DNA of 64,000 bases, from contig NZ_JALLAN010000005.1 in the NCBI RefSeq assembly GCF_023062595.1, positions 248,001 to 312,000 of the forward strand, read 5' to 3'. Of the stretch, positions 8,773 to 17,145 are shown piece by piece. Both the position numbers and the translations under genes were made by a program. Every line of letters starts with the position of its first letter. Position 1 is the stretch's first letter. The notes under the pieces are model-generated. The model saw only the letters and a program-made list of their open reading frames with translations, did no database searches and had not been told where the DNA came from. The DNA is from Arthrobacter rhizosphaerae. GTDB taxonomy: Bacteria; Actinomycetota; Actinomycetes; Actinomycetales; Micrococcaceae.

Positions 8773-9789
8773 GTGAGTTTGGACTTTACGGCTATCGACT
8801 TCGAGACTGCCAATGGCTTCCGCGGTTCGCCGTGCGCTGTTGGCCTCAGTAAGGTCCGCGGAGGTGTTGTGGTGGAAGAGGTGTCCTGGCTGATGCGGCC
8901 CCCGGAGAACCATGACCACTTCGACCACCACAACGTCCGGATCCACGGCATAAGGTCCCAGGACGTGGCTGGATTACCTCGATTCGGTGAACTTTTCGCG
9001 GAGATCGGTGCATTCATTGGCGGGGATATCCTGGCCGCCCACAACGCGGCCTTCGATCTGGGAGTGATCCGCTCGGGGCTGGAGGTGTCCGGCCTGGCGG
9101 GGCCCGCTTACGACTACGCCTGCACGGTGATGCTCGCCCGGCGCTGTTATTCGCTCGTCTCGAACTCATTGCCTTACGCTGCCGAAGAGGCTGGGGTGCC
9201 ACTCGTCCACCACCATGATGCAGCCGAGGATGCACGGGCATGCGCCGGAATCCTCATTGACATCGCAGCCCGAAACAGGGCCCACAGCATCGCCGAACTG
9301 TACCTCTCCCTTGGTTTGGCGCTGCCGCACCAGCCCGCTTTTGATCCACGGCGCGATGGAATGTCCAAGGCCACACTGACGGCGCTCGCAGCCCTGGGAG
9401 CAGGCAGTGTCCCGTCGAGGCCGTTCCAGTCCGGCTGGCCTGAAGAAGGGGCTAACCCCATGCCGAATGCCGACGCCGAGCCAGGCCATCCGCTGTACGG
9501 CCAGACTGTGGTCTTCACCGGGCAGCTCACCATGGCACGGCCGGAAGCCAAGGTGCGTTCAGCAGAACTCGGTGCGCGTCCGGAGAGCCGGGTTACTGCG
9601 CGGACCACGCTGTTGGTTGTCGGAGACGGCTTCGTGGCAGCAGACCTGCGCTCCGGCCGGCTCACGGGCAAAGCCAAAAGGGTCCTGGAGTTGCACGACC
9701 GGGGCCAGCAGATTGAAGTGCTGTCTGAGGGGGAGTTCCTCCAAATGGTAGGCGGACACATCCCTGCTTCATCGTTCGCCGCTTCCTAG
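8773..9789 (+). CDS. DEDD 3'-5' exonuclease fused to a BRCT domain
   Basis: Two-domain protein of 338 residues. Residues ~1-165 form a DnaQ-type exonuclease: AIDFETANG carries the first Asp/Glu, HNAAFDLGV the second Asp, and HHDAAEDARACAGI the closing His and Asp of the DEDDh class. Residues ~230-330 form a BRCT domain starting GQTVVFTGQLTMARPEA and containing TTLLVVGD and TGKAKRVLEL, like those in DNA ligase. This suggests a repair exonuclease placed by BRCT-mediated DNA or protein contact. TAAAGT (8761-8766) is 6 bases before the GTG start, so the transcript is probably leaderless. Confidence 0.88.
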   Translation: MSLDFTAIDFETANGFRGSPCAVGLSKVRGGVVVEEVSWLMRPPENHDHFDHHNVRIHGIRSQDVAGLPRFGELFAEIGAFIGGDILAAHNAAFDLGVIRSGLEVSGLAGPAYDYACTVMLARRCYSLVSNSLPYAAEEAGVPLVHHHDAAEDARACAGILIDIAARNRAHSIAELYLSLGLALPHQPAFDPRRDGMSKATLTALAALGAGSVPSRPFQSGWPEEGANPMPNADAEPGHPLYGQTVVFTGQLTMARPEAKVRSAELGARPESRVTARTTLLVVGDGFVAADLRSGRLTGKAKRVLELHDRGQQIEVLSEGEFLQMVGGHIPASSFAAS

Positions 9790-9860
9790 CTTTCCGCAGC
9801 TCCCGTTCACAGTGAGCAACAATTCTTTTGGCGGGGGCGAGGCTCTCCTACTCTTGCACC

Positions 9861-10397
9861 ATGAGCAGAGTTGAGACGCAGGAAGCCACTGCCGCGCCAG
9901 ACCATGTGCAAAGTGGTTGGCGGGCAGCGTTCGCTTTTCCCAATCCGGTCAACGAATATGCTGCCAGGATTACGGCCGGGCTCGTGGTGGCCGTCGCCAT
10001 AGTGACGTTGCTGACAGGGTTCGGCTGGGGACTGGCCGCAATCGCCGTCGGCTTCTGGTTGAGGGTGCTGTTCGGCCCCCGCATTTCACCGTTGGCGTTG
10101 CTGTCCGTTAAGGTCCTTGCGCCCCGCCTGGGCAGGGTCAAGCTGGTGCCCGGCCCGCCCAAACGCTTCGCCCAGGGGCTGGGGGCTGCGATGTCCACGG
10201 CTGCGGCGGTTCTGCTCGCCACAGGACTCGCGCCGGCAGCGTGGTCGCTGCTGGCTGTCCTGATTATCGCTGCTTCCCTTGAGGCCTTTGCAGGGTTTTG
10301 CCTTGGGTGCGTGATCTTTGGTTTCCTTCAGCGCCGCGGACTGATCCCCGAAGACGTTTGCGAAGCCTGCAACAACATCTCGCTCAGGCGCCCGTGA
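9861..10397 (+). CDS. DUF4395 domain membrane protein
   Basis: A 178-residue protein with about four hydrophobic helices (residues ~35-75, 105-145) after a short soluble N-terminus ending in FPNPVNEYAARITAG, a hallmark of DUF4395. The end carries two Cys pairs, AGFCLGCVIFGF and VCEACN, which suggest redox or metal contact; DUF4395 genes often sit next to sulfurtransferase or thioredoxin genes, but none is adjacent here. The ATG at 9861 follows TACTCT (9849-9854) by 6 bases, so the mRNA is probably leaderless. The 3' end overlaps the convergent glycohydrolase gene by 14 bases. Confidence 0.85.
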   Translation: MSRVETQEATAAPDHVQSGWRAAFAFPNPVNEYAARITAGLVVAVAIVTLLTGFGWGLAAIAVGFWLRVLFGPRISPLALLSVKVLAPRLGRVKLVPGPPKRFAQGLGAAMSTAAAVLLATGLAPAAWSLLAVLIIAASLEAFAGFCLGCVIFGFLQRRGLIPEDVCEACNNISLRRP

Positions 10398-11505
10398 CTG
10401 TGGCGAGCTGAGCTGCCATTCCGCGGACGACCTCCGGAGCTTCAAGAGCGTTCAGCCACTCAGCTGGAAGGCAGGCCTCACCGTAGTAGGCACCCAGGAT
10501 GTTCCCGGCTATTGAACCGGGCGAATCACTGTCGCCGGAATGGTTCACTGCCAAGCGGACGGCCGCTTTGAAGTGCGCTGCGGGGTCCACGCTGTCCCCG
10601 TCAACTCCCGCCGTCGCCAAAACCGAGTAAACCGCGACGGCGAGGGCCTCCTCTGCGACCCATCCCTCACCGAGCGTCCGGACCAGTTCCTCCGGGCTGA
10701 GAATGCTGCCATCGCTGCGGGAGCCAGTGCCGGGAGAAGCCCTTGCCATATCGGCGGCGTGGAGGGCTGACTCCAATCGCTCCAGAAGCTCCTGGCAAGG
10801 TTCCGGCTGGCCCCGGAGATAGCCCAGTGCAGCCTCGACTGCTTCCTGCAGCCCTTGGCCGCCCACCAGCTCATGAATGATCAGGCTGAACGCTCCGGCG
10901 CTCTGGCGTGCCGAAGGATGACCGTGTGTCAGCGAAGCGGCGTCTGCACTGAGCTTGTACACGGAATCCACGGGGATATGTGGAATCAGGCCAAAAGGAG
11001 CCGAGCGCATTACGGTCCCGCACCCCTTGGAGCCAGGGTTTACAGGCCGGTAGACGGTGCCCATCTCTCCGGTCGAAAGCCCGCTGAGGCAGGCGTTGCC
11101 CGGTGCCCGGCGGTGTCTGAGCACTTCATGGGTGTCAAGCCAGCGCGGTTGCGGCACCGGAGCCGATGCAGGCGCCGGAACACCTTGCGTTGCCAGCCAC
11201 CTCAGATACGCAAGCCACAGGCAGGCGTTCGCGTCGGCACCTATTCCCTCGTTTGCCCACTCCAGCACCTCGACGAGGCCGTCCACCGTGTAGAGCGTCA
11301 TCTGCGTATCGTCCGAAAAGTGGACGTCGCCGTCGAGCTCGTTGAAGTCCTGGAGGCCGTCAGGCCCAAAACGCTCCCGGATCCGTTCTACAGAATCGAA
11401 CTCCACTGCATAGCCGAGGGAATCTCCCAACGCCCCGCCCAGCAGGCAGGCGTGAATCCGGGATGCGGCTGAGGGGCGCGGAAGGCGATCGGGAACTGTG
11501 CTCAT
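10384..11505 (-). CDS. ADP-ribosylglycohydrolase family protein
   Basis: A 373-residue DraG/ARH-type hydrolase expected to remove ADP-ribose from proteins or small molecules. The N-terminal GGALGDSLGYAVEF and FSDDTQMTLYTVDGL hold one set of Mg ligands, while NHSGDSDSPGSIAGNILGAYYG near residues 320-340 holds the other acidic set; the middle GCGTVMRSAPFGLI is also typical. The substrate is unknown and no ADP-ribosyltransferase gene is nearby. TAAATT (plus-strand 11512-11517) lies 6 bases upstream of the ATG, indicating leaderless initiation. Confidence 0.9.
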   Translation of the reverse strand: MSTVPDRLPRPSAASRIHACLLGGALGDSLGYAVEFDSVERIRERFGPDGLQDFNELDGDVHFSDDTQMTLYTVDGLVEVLEWANEGIGADANACLWLAYLRWLATQGVPAPASAPVPQPRWLDTHEVLRHRRAPGNACLSGLSTGEMGTVYRPVNPGSKGCGTVMRSAPFGLIPHIPVDSVYKLSADAASLTHGHPSARQSAGAFSLIIHELVGGQGLQEAVEAALGYLRGQPEPCQELLERLESALHAADMARASPGTGSRSDGSILSPEELVRTLGEGWVAEEALAVAVYSVLATAGVDGDSVDPAAHFKAAVRLAVNHSGDSDSPGSIAGNILGAYYGEACLPAEWLNALEAPEVVRGMAAQLATVTGA

Positions 11506-11711
11506 ACGGCAAATTTACCGGGAAATTCCGGGCAGCTTGTCTCCATGACGTGCTCCACCACCCCGGCGGATTATCAGAGGTGGGTCAGCAAGCACCCAGA
11601 AAGGGTTGGCAGACTGGCTGACCGTCGCGGCTTCGGTGAAGAACGGCAGCCGCCTCGGGATGTACACCGGCTTATCAGTGCGTAGACCCCCAAACAAAGG
11701 ACCGACTCTTC

Positions 11712-12749
11712 ATGACCACCCTTTTGTCCGCGTCCTCCTCGGATGACGTGAAGACACACCCTTTCACGCCACCCGCCGATGAGGCAACGCCGCATCCGAC
11801 GCCGGATCCGACTGCCGGCCACGGGCTCCTGGCCCGCCTCTCCGCAGAAGCCGTGGGAACCCTCATCCTGGTGGTTGTCGGCCTGGGAGTGCCGATCTTC
11901 AGCATCCCGCAGTCCAATCCGTTGCCCGCTTCGTTGGCCTCGGGGCTGGCTGTTACAGCTGCCATGTTGGCTTTCGCTTATGTCTCGGGAGGGCATTTCA
12001 ACCCGGCTGTGACCTTGGGAAACCTACTTGCCGGACGCCTCCGGCCGGTAGAGGCGGCTGCCTATGCGGGAGCCCAGTTGGTGGGAGCGCTCATAGGGGC
12101 CCTTTCGCTCTTTACCCTTTTACGAAGCCTGCCGAAGTTGCCCGACACAGGGGTGGTGTTCGACAGCGTGGCCGCTGGGTTCGATGACCATTCCTACGTC
12201 GGGGCCTCCATTCCCGGGGTGCTGCTGGTGGAAGTGCTTGGAGCTGCCCTGCTGGTTGCCGTCTACTTGGGCAGTACGGCAGGGCGAAACCCGGCGAAGG
12301 CGGCCGCCCCGTTCGCCGTCGGCCTCACGTTCGCAGTCCTTTTGCAGTTCGGCCAGGCCGTGGGCAACGTTCCTTTCAACCCCGCGCGGGCCACGGCTTT
12401 CGCCATCTTTGGTGATGGCTGGCCGGTACAGCAGCTTTGGCTGTTCTGGGTCGCGCCCTTGCTGGGCGCAACTATCACCGGGTTGGTCTTCCGTGGGTTG
12501 ACGTGGCGCCCGGCCCGAGGATTGGTCACGAATACGGGCCACGCCGGGGACAGCAAGAGCGGAAACTCCGGTGACGCCGAATATGAAGACGACTCCGACG
12601 TTGAGGACAATTTCGACGTCGACGACGATTCTAATTTCGAGGGCGACGGGAGCGCTTCGGAGGGGAGCGTTTCGGAGAGCAGCGCTGGAAAGGACAGGGA
12701 CAGTGCCGACGACGCCCGTCAATTCTTTGAAGGAAAGCCCGAAAAATAG
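11712..12749 (+). CDS. MIP-family channel (aquaporin/glycerol facilitator type) with acidic tail
   Basis: The 345-residue protein has a six-helix major intrinsic protein core from about residue 40 to 270. The two NPA half-helices are GGHFNPAVTLGNLL and NVPFNPARATAF, so it should conduct water or small neutral solutes. An N-terminal Pro/Thr-rich arm precedes the core, and the last ~70 residues are a strongly acidic, Ser-rich tail (YEDDSDVEDNFDVDDDSNF) that is unusual for the family and probably cytoplasmic. AAGGA lies about 10 bases before the ATG. The neighbours give no hint of the transported solute. Confidence 0.9.
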   Translation: MTTLLSASSSDDVKTHPFTPPADEATPHPTPDPTAGHGLLARLSAEAVGTLILVVVGLGVPIFSIPQSNPLPASLASGLAVTAAMLAFAYVSGGHFNPAVTLGNLLAGRLRPVEAAAYAGAQLVGALIGALSLFTLLRSLPKLPDTGVVFDSVAAGFDDHSYVGASIPGVLLVEVLGAALLVAVYLGSTAGRNPAKAAAPFAVGLTFAVLLQFGQAVGNVPFNPARATAFAIFGDGWPVQQLWLFWVAPLLGATITGLVFRGLTWRPARGLVTNTGHAGDSKSGNSGDAEYEDDSDVEDNFDVDDDSNFEGDGSASEGSVSESSAGKDRDSADDARQFFEGKPEK

Positions 12750-12826
12750 CAGCTGATCGGGACGCACAGGTCCGGCCCCGGGCGGGCCTGTCCGAAACTG
12801 TCGCACCCAGCCGATACGTTAATGAC

Positions 12827-14011
12827 ATGCGTTTACTGCACACCTCGGACTGGCATCTAGGCCGTTCTTTCCACGGCGTTGGCATGCTCGAAGCCCAGCG
12901 GTCGTTCATCGACCAGCTCGTGGCTGTTGTCCGGGATGAGTCCGTGGACGTGGTCCTGATCGCCGGCGACGTCTACGATCGGGCTTTGCCTGGAGTGGAT
13001 GTGGTGGGGCTCTTGGACGATGCTTTGGTCAGGCTGACCGGAGCCGGGGCAAAGGTGGTGTTGACCAGCGGGAACCACGACTCCGCCATAAGGTTGGGAT
13101 TTGCCTCCCGGCTCCTTGAGCGTGGTGGCGTGCACCTGCGCACCCGGGTTTCCGAGCTCGACCAGCCGATCCTTTTTCCGCTTGGCGATGGCGGACAAGG
13201 AGAGCGGCGTGGACCCTTGCTGGCCGTCTATGGGATTCCATGGCTGGAGCCCCGGCTCGTGGCGGAACAACTCGGAGCCGGCACGCCAAGCCACTTCGAG
13301 GTCACACGGGCCGCTACTGAACTGATCCGGGCGAACGTTGCACAACTGGCAGAAGAAGGAACAGTTCACAGCATTGTTCTGGCGCATACGTTTGCGAGCG
13401 GCGGGATCAGCTCGGACAGCGAACGTGACTTGTCCATCGGCGGCGTCGGAGCCGTCCCCTTGGACCTCTTCGACGGGTTCAGCTACACGGCCTTGGGACA
13501 CCTGCACGGCAGGCAAACGCTCTCGCAGGCAGTGCGCTATTCGGGATCCCCTTTGGCATACTCGTTCTCCGAGGCTGCACACCGTAAGGGCGGCTGGCTC
13601 ATCGATGTCGACGCCAGGGGAGTAGCGGCGGTGACGGAAGTACTTTGGGAGGCACCACGCACCCTCGCAGTCCTCCGTGGCAGGATCGAATCGCTCCTGG
13701 ACTCCGAGGAGTACACGTGGGCTGAGACGGCGTTTTGCCAGATCACGCTGACTGATCCCCAACGTCCTGCCCAGGCCATGGAAAAGCTGCGCACGCGTTT
13801 CCCGGATACCCTCGTCCTGGGTTTCGATCCGGAGGGAGCCGAAGCCAAAGGAAAGACCAGCTACAGCAGCAGGCTTTCGGAAGCCGAGGATGATCTCTCC
13901 ATCTGCTGCGGCTTTTTGGAGCACGTCCGCGGACGCAGTGCGGACGATTCCGAGCGCGCCGCCCTGGTCGATGTCCTGGACAACATTCGGCTGGAAGAGG
14001 CCTCGCGATGA
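12827..14011 (+). CDS. sbcD: SbcCD nuclease, SbcD (Mre11-like) subunit
   Basis: Mn-dependent nuclease subunit that processes hairpins and double-strand ends with SbcC. Phosphoesterase motifs are in order: HTSDWHLGRSFHG, IAGDVYDRALP, LTSGNHDSAIRL, VLAHTFASGG and ALGHLHGRQ, with a C-terminal capping domain. Length is 394 residues. TACGTT (12815-12820) ends 6 bases before the ATG, so the mRNA is probably leaderless. The stop overlaps the sbcC ATG by 4 bases, consistent with coupled translation of a stoichiometric complex. Confidence 0.95.
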   Translation: MRLLHTSDWHLGRSFHGVGMLEAQRSFIDQLVAVVRDESVDVVLIAGDVYDRALPGVDVVGLLDDALVRLTGAGAKVVLTSGNHDSAIRLGFASRLLERGGVHLRTRVSELDQPILFPLGDGGQGERRGPLLAVYGIPWLEPRLVAEQLGAGTPSHFEVTRAATELIRANVAQLAEEGTVHSIVLAHTFASGGISSDSERDLSIGGVGAVPLDLFDGFSYTALGHLHGRQTLSQAVRYSGSPLAYSFSEAAHRKGGWLIDVDARGVAAVTEVLWEAPRTLAVLRGRIESLLDSEEYTWAETAFCQITLTDPQRPAQAMEKLRTRFPDTLVLGFDPEGAEAKGKTSYSSRLSEAEDDLSICCGFLEHVRGRSADDSERAALVDVLDNIRLEEASR

Positions 14012-17000
14012 GGATTCACAGACTCGAGATTTCAGCGTTCGGCCCTTACGCCGGAACAGAGCAGATAGATTTTGACAGGCTCGGCGCCCACGGGCTGTTC
14101 CTCCTCAACGGTGCCACCGGTGCAGGAAAAACCAGCGTTCTGGATGCCATTTGCTTCGCGCTCTACGGGGCTGTGCCCGGTGCCAGGCAGGACGGAAAAC
14201 GTCTGCGCAGCGATCATGCCGAGCCTTCAGCCGAGCCACGGGTGACGTGCGAGTTCTCGGCACGTGGCAGGTACTTTGAAGTCTCCAGATCGCCTGGTTG
14301 GGACAAGCCCAGCGCGCGCGGAAAGAGCGGGTTCACAGGCCAGCAAGCCAAGACCCTCCTCCGCGAACGCGTCGACGGCTGCTGGATCGAAAAGTCCGGC
14401 CGGAATGATGAAGCCGGTGCGGAAATTGCCGAAATTCTGGGGATGGGTCGCGAGCAATTCACGAGGGTGGTCATGCTGCCGCAAGGTGATTTTGCCGCTT
14501 TCCTCCGGTCCAACGCCAAAGACCGGCTCGAGCTCCTCCAAAAACTGTTCGGAACACAGCGCTTCGAAGCGGTGGAGCAGGAGCTGGCGCGCCAGGGAGC
14601 AGCTGCCCGCCTCAAGGTAGAAGCCCTGACTGGCCAGCTGGGGATGCTCCTGGGCCGGGCAGAAGCCGAGGCAGAATTACTGAAGCTTGATGTGTCCGCT
14701 GTACCGGAAGGCACAGACGTACTGTCGTGGCTGGGCACAACAGCTGAAGCGGCAGCCACTGCGCTTCAAGAAACGGCGGAAACCACGGAAGTTCTGCGCA
14801 TTGACCGGGCAGGCAGCCTTGAAGCAGGCATCGCGAAAAATACCCGACGGAAGAAGCTTGAGGCAGCCCAAAGGCGCCGATCCGAAGTCCGGCTGGCTGC
14901 CCCTGCCCTGGAAGCCGCCCGCGTGAAACTGGGGCTGCACCGCAAGGCCGAAATGCTGCGTGGCCAGCTGGATGCGGTCAACGCAGCTGAACGGCAGGAA
15001 GAGGCGGCAGGAGCATCGTTCCGTGTCGCCATGGCAAGCCTCAGCAACGGCCAGCTGGAAGGCTGGGACCCTGCTGAAAACCATCAGGACCCGTCTGGAA
15101 GCAACGTCGCCAAATCCTTGGAACGGTTGCGTTCATTCTCTGCTGTCCTGAGCGAACGGCTGGCGGATGAGGACCGGTGCGCAAGGCTCCTCCAACGGAG
15201 GACCGAGCTGAGCCGGCTACGTCTGGATCTTGACGCTGAAAGCAAGGCGAACGCTGCGTCCCTGAGCAAGCTCCGGTCAGAACACGCTTCACTGGCGGCT
15301 GGGATGCGAAGCCTCGAGGAGCTCGCCGGAGAAGTTCGGCTCCGGACCAAAGAAGCGGCCGCGGCCGAAGAACTGGTAGAAATTGTCGGTCGTTACAACG
15401 CAGCCGTCGTATCAGTCGCCAGGATCGCTGAACGTCGCCGCGAAGCCAGGGATCTACATCAGGAACTCCGCCAGGAGTGGTTGGACCTGCGTGAAGCGCG
15501 GTTGGCCAATGCAGCTGCAGAGCTGGCCGACCATCTCGCCCAGGACCAACCGTGCCCCGTATGCGGAAGCGCCGAGCACCCCTCGCCGGCAACTTCAGGT
15601 CAGACAGCCTTGGAGGTAGCAGCCACCGAACAGTCAGCCCAAAAGAAAGCGGACGCCGCAGAGAAGGCGGTGCAGGCCGTCGAGCGCCAACTGTCTCTCG
15701 CCGAACAGGAAATGGCCGTACTGGCCGCTCAGGGCGGTGATACGGATCCCGCCATCGCCGAACAGGATGCCTTGGCTGCGCAGGAGCGTGCCGCGCTGTC
15801 AGTTCGCGCAGCCGCCGAGCTGGACCGCGACCGGGACCGGCAAGAGGAGCTGGCGCTCAGCATCTCGGCAGCAGAAGAGGCTCAAGCCGCCGCGCTGGCC
15901 TCCATCGCCGAAACCACTTCCGCGCTGGCTGAGGTCAAGGAGCAAACAGAATCCCTCGAGGCGGCCCTTGCGCATCTTCGGGGCGGCTATCCCAGCATCA
16001 ACCACCGAATCCATGCGGTCCGCGAAACCGTCGCTCTGCTGGAAGCGGCGAAGGCGGCTGAGACTGAGGCGGAGAGGGCGGCCGCCCGGGTAACGGAGGT
16101 GACCAGGCAGCTTCAGAATGACCTGCCAGCGGCTGGCTTCGCCTCGGTGGAGGAAGCACGCGGAGTCCTGTTGCCTGCTCCGGATGCACAGTCCATCGAA
16201 GCCTGTATCCGGACCGGCCAGGATGAAGTGGCCAAGGTCGAGGAGCTGTTTGCCGGCGAAGACTTGATTCTTGCCGCGAGCGAAGCGGCAGGGGAGCGGT
16301 CTGTGAGCAACGAGGAGCTTGAGCAGCTCCGTGCGGAATTCCTTGCCGCAGAACAAGCGGCGCGTGACACCGCCCTCGCTGCCGCCATGGCCTGGAAGTC
16401 GGTCCGGACGCTGCGCAGTATCCACGCGGAGTATGGGGAATTGCTTGAGGACTCGCGAAAACCCCGTGAACGTGCAGAACTCCTGACTGCCCTGGCAGAA
16501 GCGGCCCGAGGTGGCGGCGACAACAACTACCGGATGAGCCTTCACAGTTACGTGCTGGCAGCGCGCTTGGAGCAGGTGGCAATTGCAGCCTCCGAACGGC
16601 TCGTGGGTATGAGCGACGGGCGTTACACCCTCCAACATACCGACGCGAAGGCTGCAAAGGGCGCGAAGTCGGGTCTGGGGCTGGAAGTGGTGGACGAATG
16701 GACCGGCCAGAGACGGGACACCGCCACCCTGTCCGGCGGCGAGTCCTTTATGGCGTCACTTGCTCTCGCCTTGGGACTGGCTGACGTCGTGCAGCAGGAA
16801 GCAGGAGGGATCGACATCGAAACCCTGTTCGTGGACGAAGGTTTCGGCAGCCTCGACGATGAGGCGCTGGAACAGGTTATGGATGTCCTCGAAGGGCTGC
16901 GAGATGGCGGCCGGGTGGTAGGGCTGGTAAGCCACGTTGCCGAAATGAAGCAGCGGATCAACATGCAGCTTCAGGTTGTCAAAGGCAGGAATGGCTCCAG

Positions 17001-17034
17001 CCTGCACATCGCTGACGCCGTCGAGGCATCGTAG
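14008..17034 (+). CDS. sbcC: SbcCD nuclease, SbcC (Rad50-like) ATPase subunit
   Basis: SMC-like ATPase of 1008 residues. Walker A is LNGATGAGKTSVLDA near residue 35; two long Ala/Glu-rich coiled coils flank the zinc hook CPVCGS (Cys516-Cys519), which dimerises SbcC. The C-terminal half has the ABC signature TLSGGESFMASLALALGLADV and Walker B TLFVDEGFGSLD. It opens with MRIHRLEISAFGPYAGTEQIDF, the standard SbcC N-terminus. With SbcD it opens and trims blocked DNA ends during recombination and replication repair. Confidence 0.95.
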   Translation: MRIHRLEISAFGPYAGTEQIDFDRLGAHGLFLLNGATGAGKTSVLDAICFALYGAVPGARQDGKRLRSDHAEPSAEPRVTCEFSARGRYFEVSRSPGWDKPSARGKSGFTGQQAKTLLRERVDGCWIEKSGRNDEAGAEIAEILGMGREQFTRVVMLPQGDFAAFLRSNAKDRLELLQKLFGTQRFEAVEQELARQGAAARLKVEALTGQLGMLLGRAEAEAELLKLDVSAVPEGTDVLSWLGTTAEAAATALQETAETTEVLRIDRAGSLEAGIAKNTRRKKLEAAQRRRSEVRLAAPALEAARVKLGLHRKAEMLRGQLDAVNAAERQEEAAGASFRVAMASLSNGQLEGWDPAENHQDPSGSNVAKSLERLRSFSAVLSERLADEDRCARLLQRRTELSRLRLDLDAESKANAASLSKLRSEHASLAAGMRSLEELAGEVRLRTKEAAAAEELVEIVGRYNAAVVSVARIAERRREARDLHQELRQEWLDLREARLANAAAELADHLAQDQPCPVCGSAEHPSPATSGQTALEVAATEQSAQKKADAAEKAVQAVERQLSLAEQEMAVLAAQGGDTDPAIAEQDALAAQERAALSVRAAAELDRDRDRQEELALSISAAEEAQAAALASIAETTSALAEVKEQTESLEAALAHLRGGYPSINHRIHAVRETVALLEAAKAAETEAERAAARVTEVTRQLQNDLPAAGFASVEEARGVLLPAPDAQSIEACIRTGQDEVAKVEELFAGEDLILAASEAAGERSVSNEELEQLRAEFLAAEQAARDTALAAAMAWKSVRTLRSIHAEYGELLEDSRKPRERAELLTALAEAARGGGDNNYRMSLHSYVLAARLEQVAIAASERLVGMSDGRYTLQHTDAKAAKGAKSGLGLEVVDEWTGQRRDTATLSGGESFMASLALALGLADVVQQEAGGIDIETLFVDEGFGSLDDEALEQVMDVLEGLRDGGRVVGLVSHVAEMKQRINMQLQVVKGRNGSSLHIADAVEAS

Positions 17035-17097
17035 GTCCGGCCGGCCATTCTATGAAGCTTCCTTGACTCGGCTACACTAGACGGGTTACCGGGTTGC

Positions 17098-17123
17098 GCG
17101 CATCGGGCGGAGGGACGATGCGC
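17098..17123 (+). promoter_or_regulatory. 5'-UTR hairpin with purine-rich, SD-like loop
   Basis: Perfect 8-bp arms (GCGCATCG 17098-17105, CGATGCGC 17116-17123) enclose the loop GGCGGAGGGA. A possible -10 box, TACACT, lies at 17073-17078, so the hairpin would be in the leader of the following MFS gene. It may expose or mask a ribosome site. Confidence 0.4.
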
Positions 17124-17145
17124 ACTATTGAACGAGCCCGGATCT

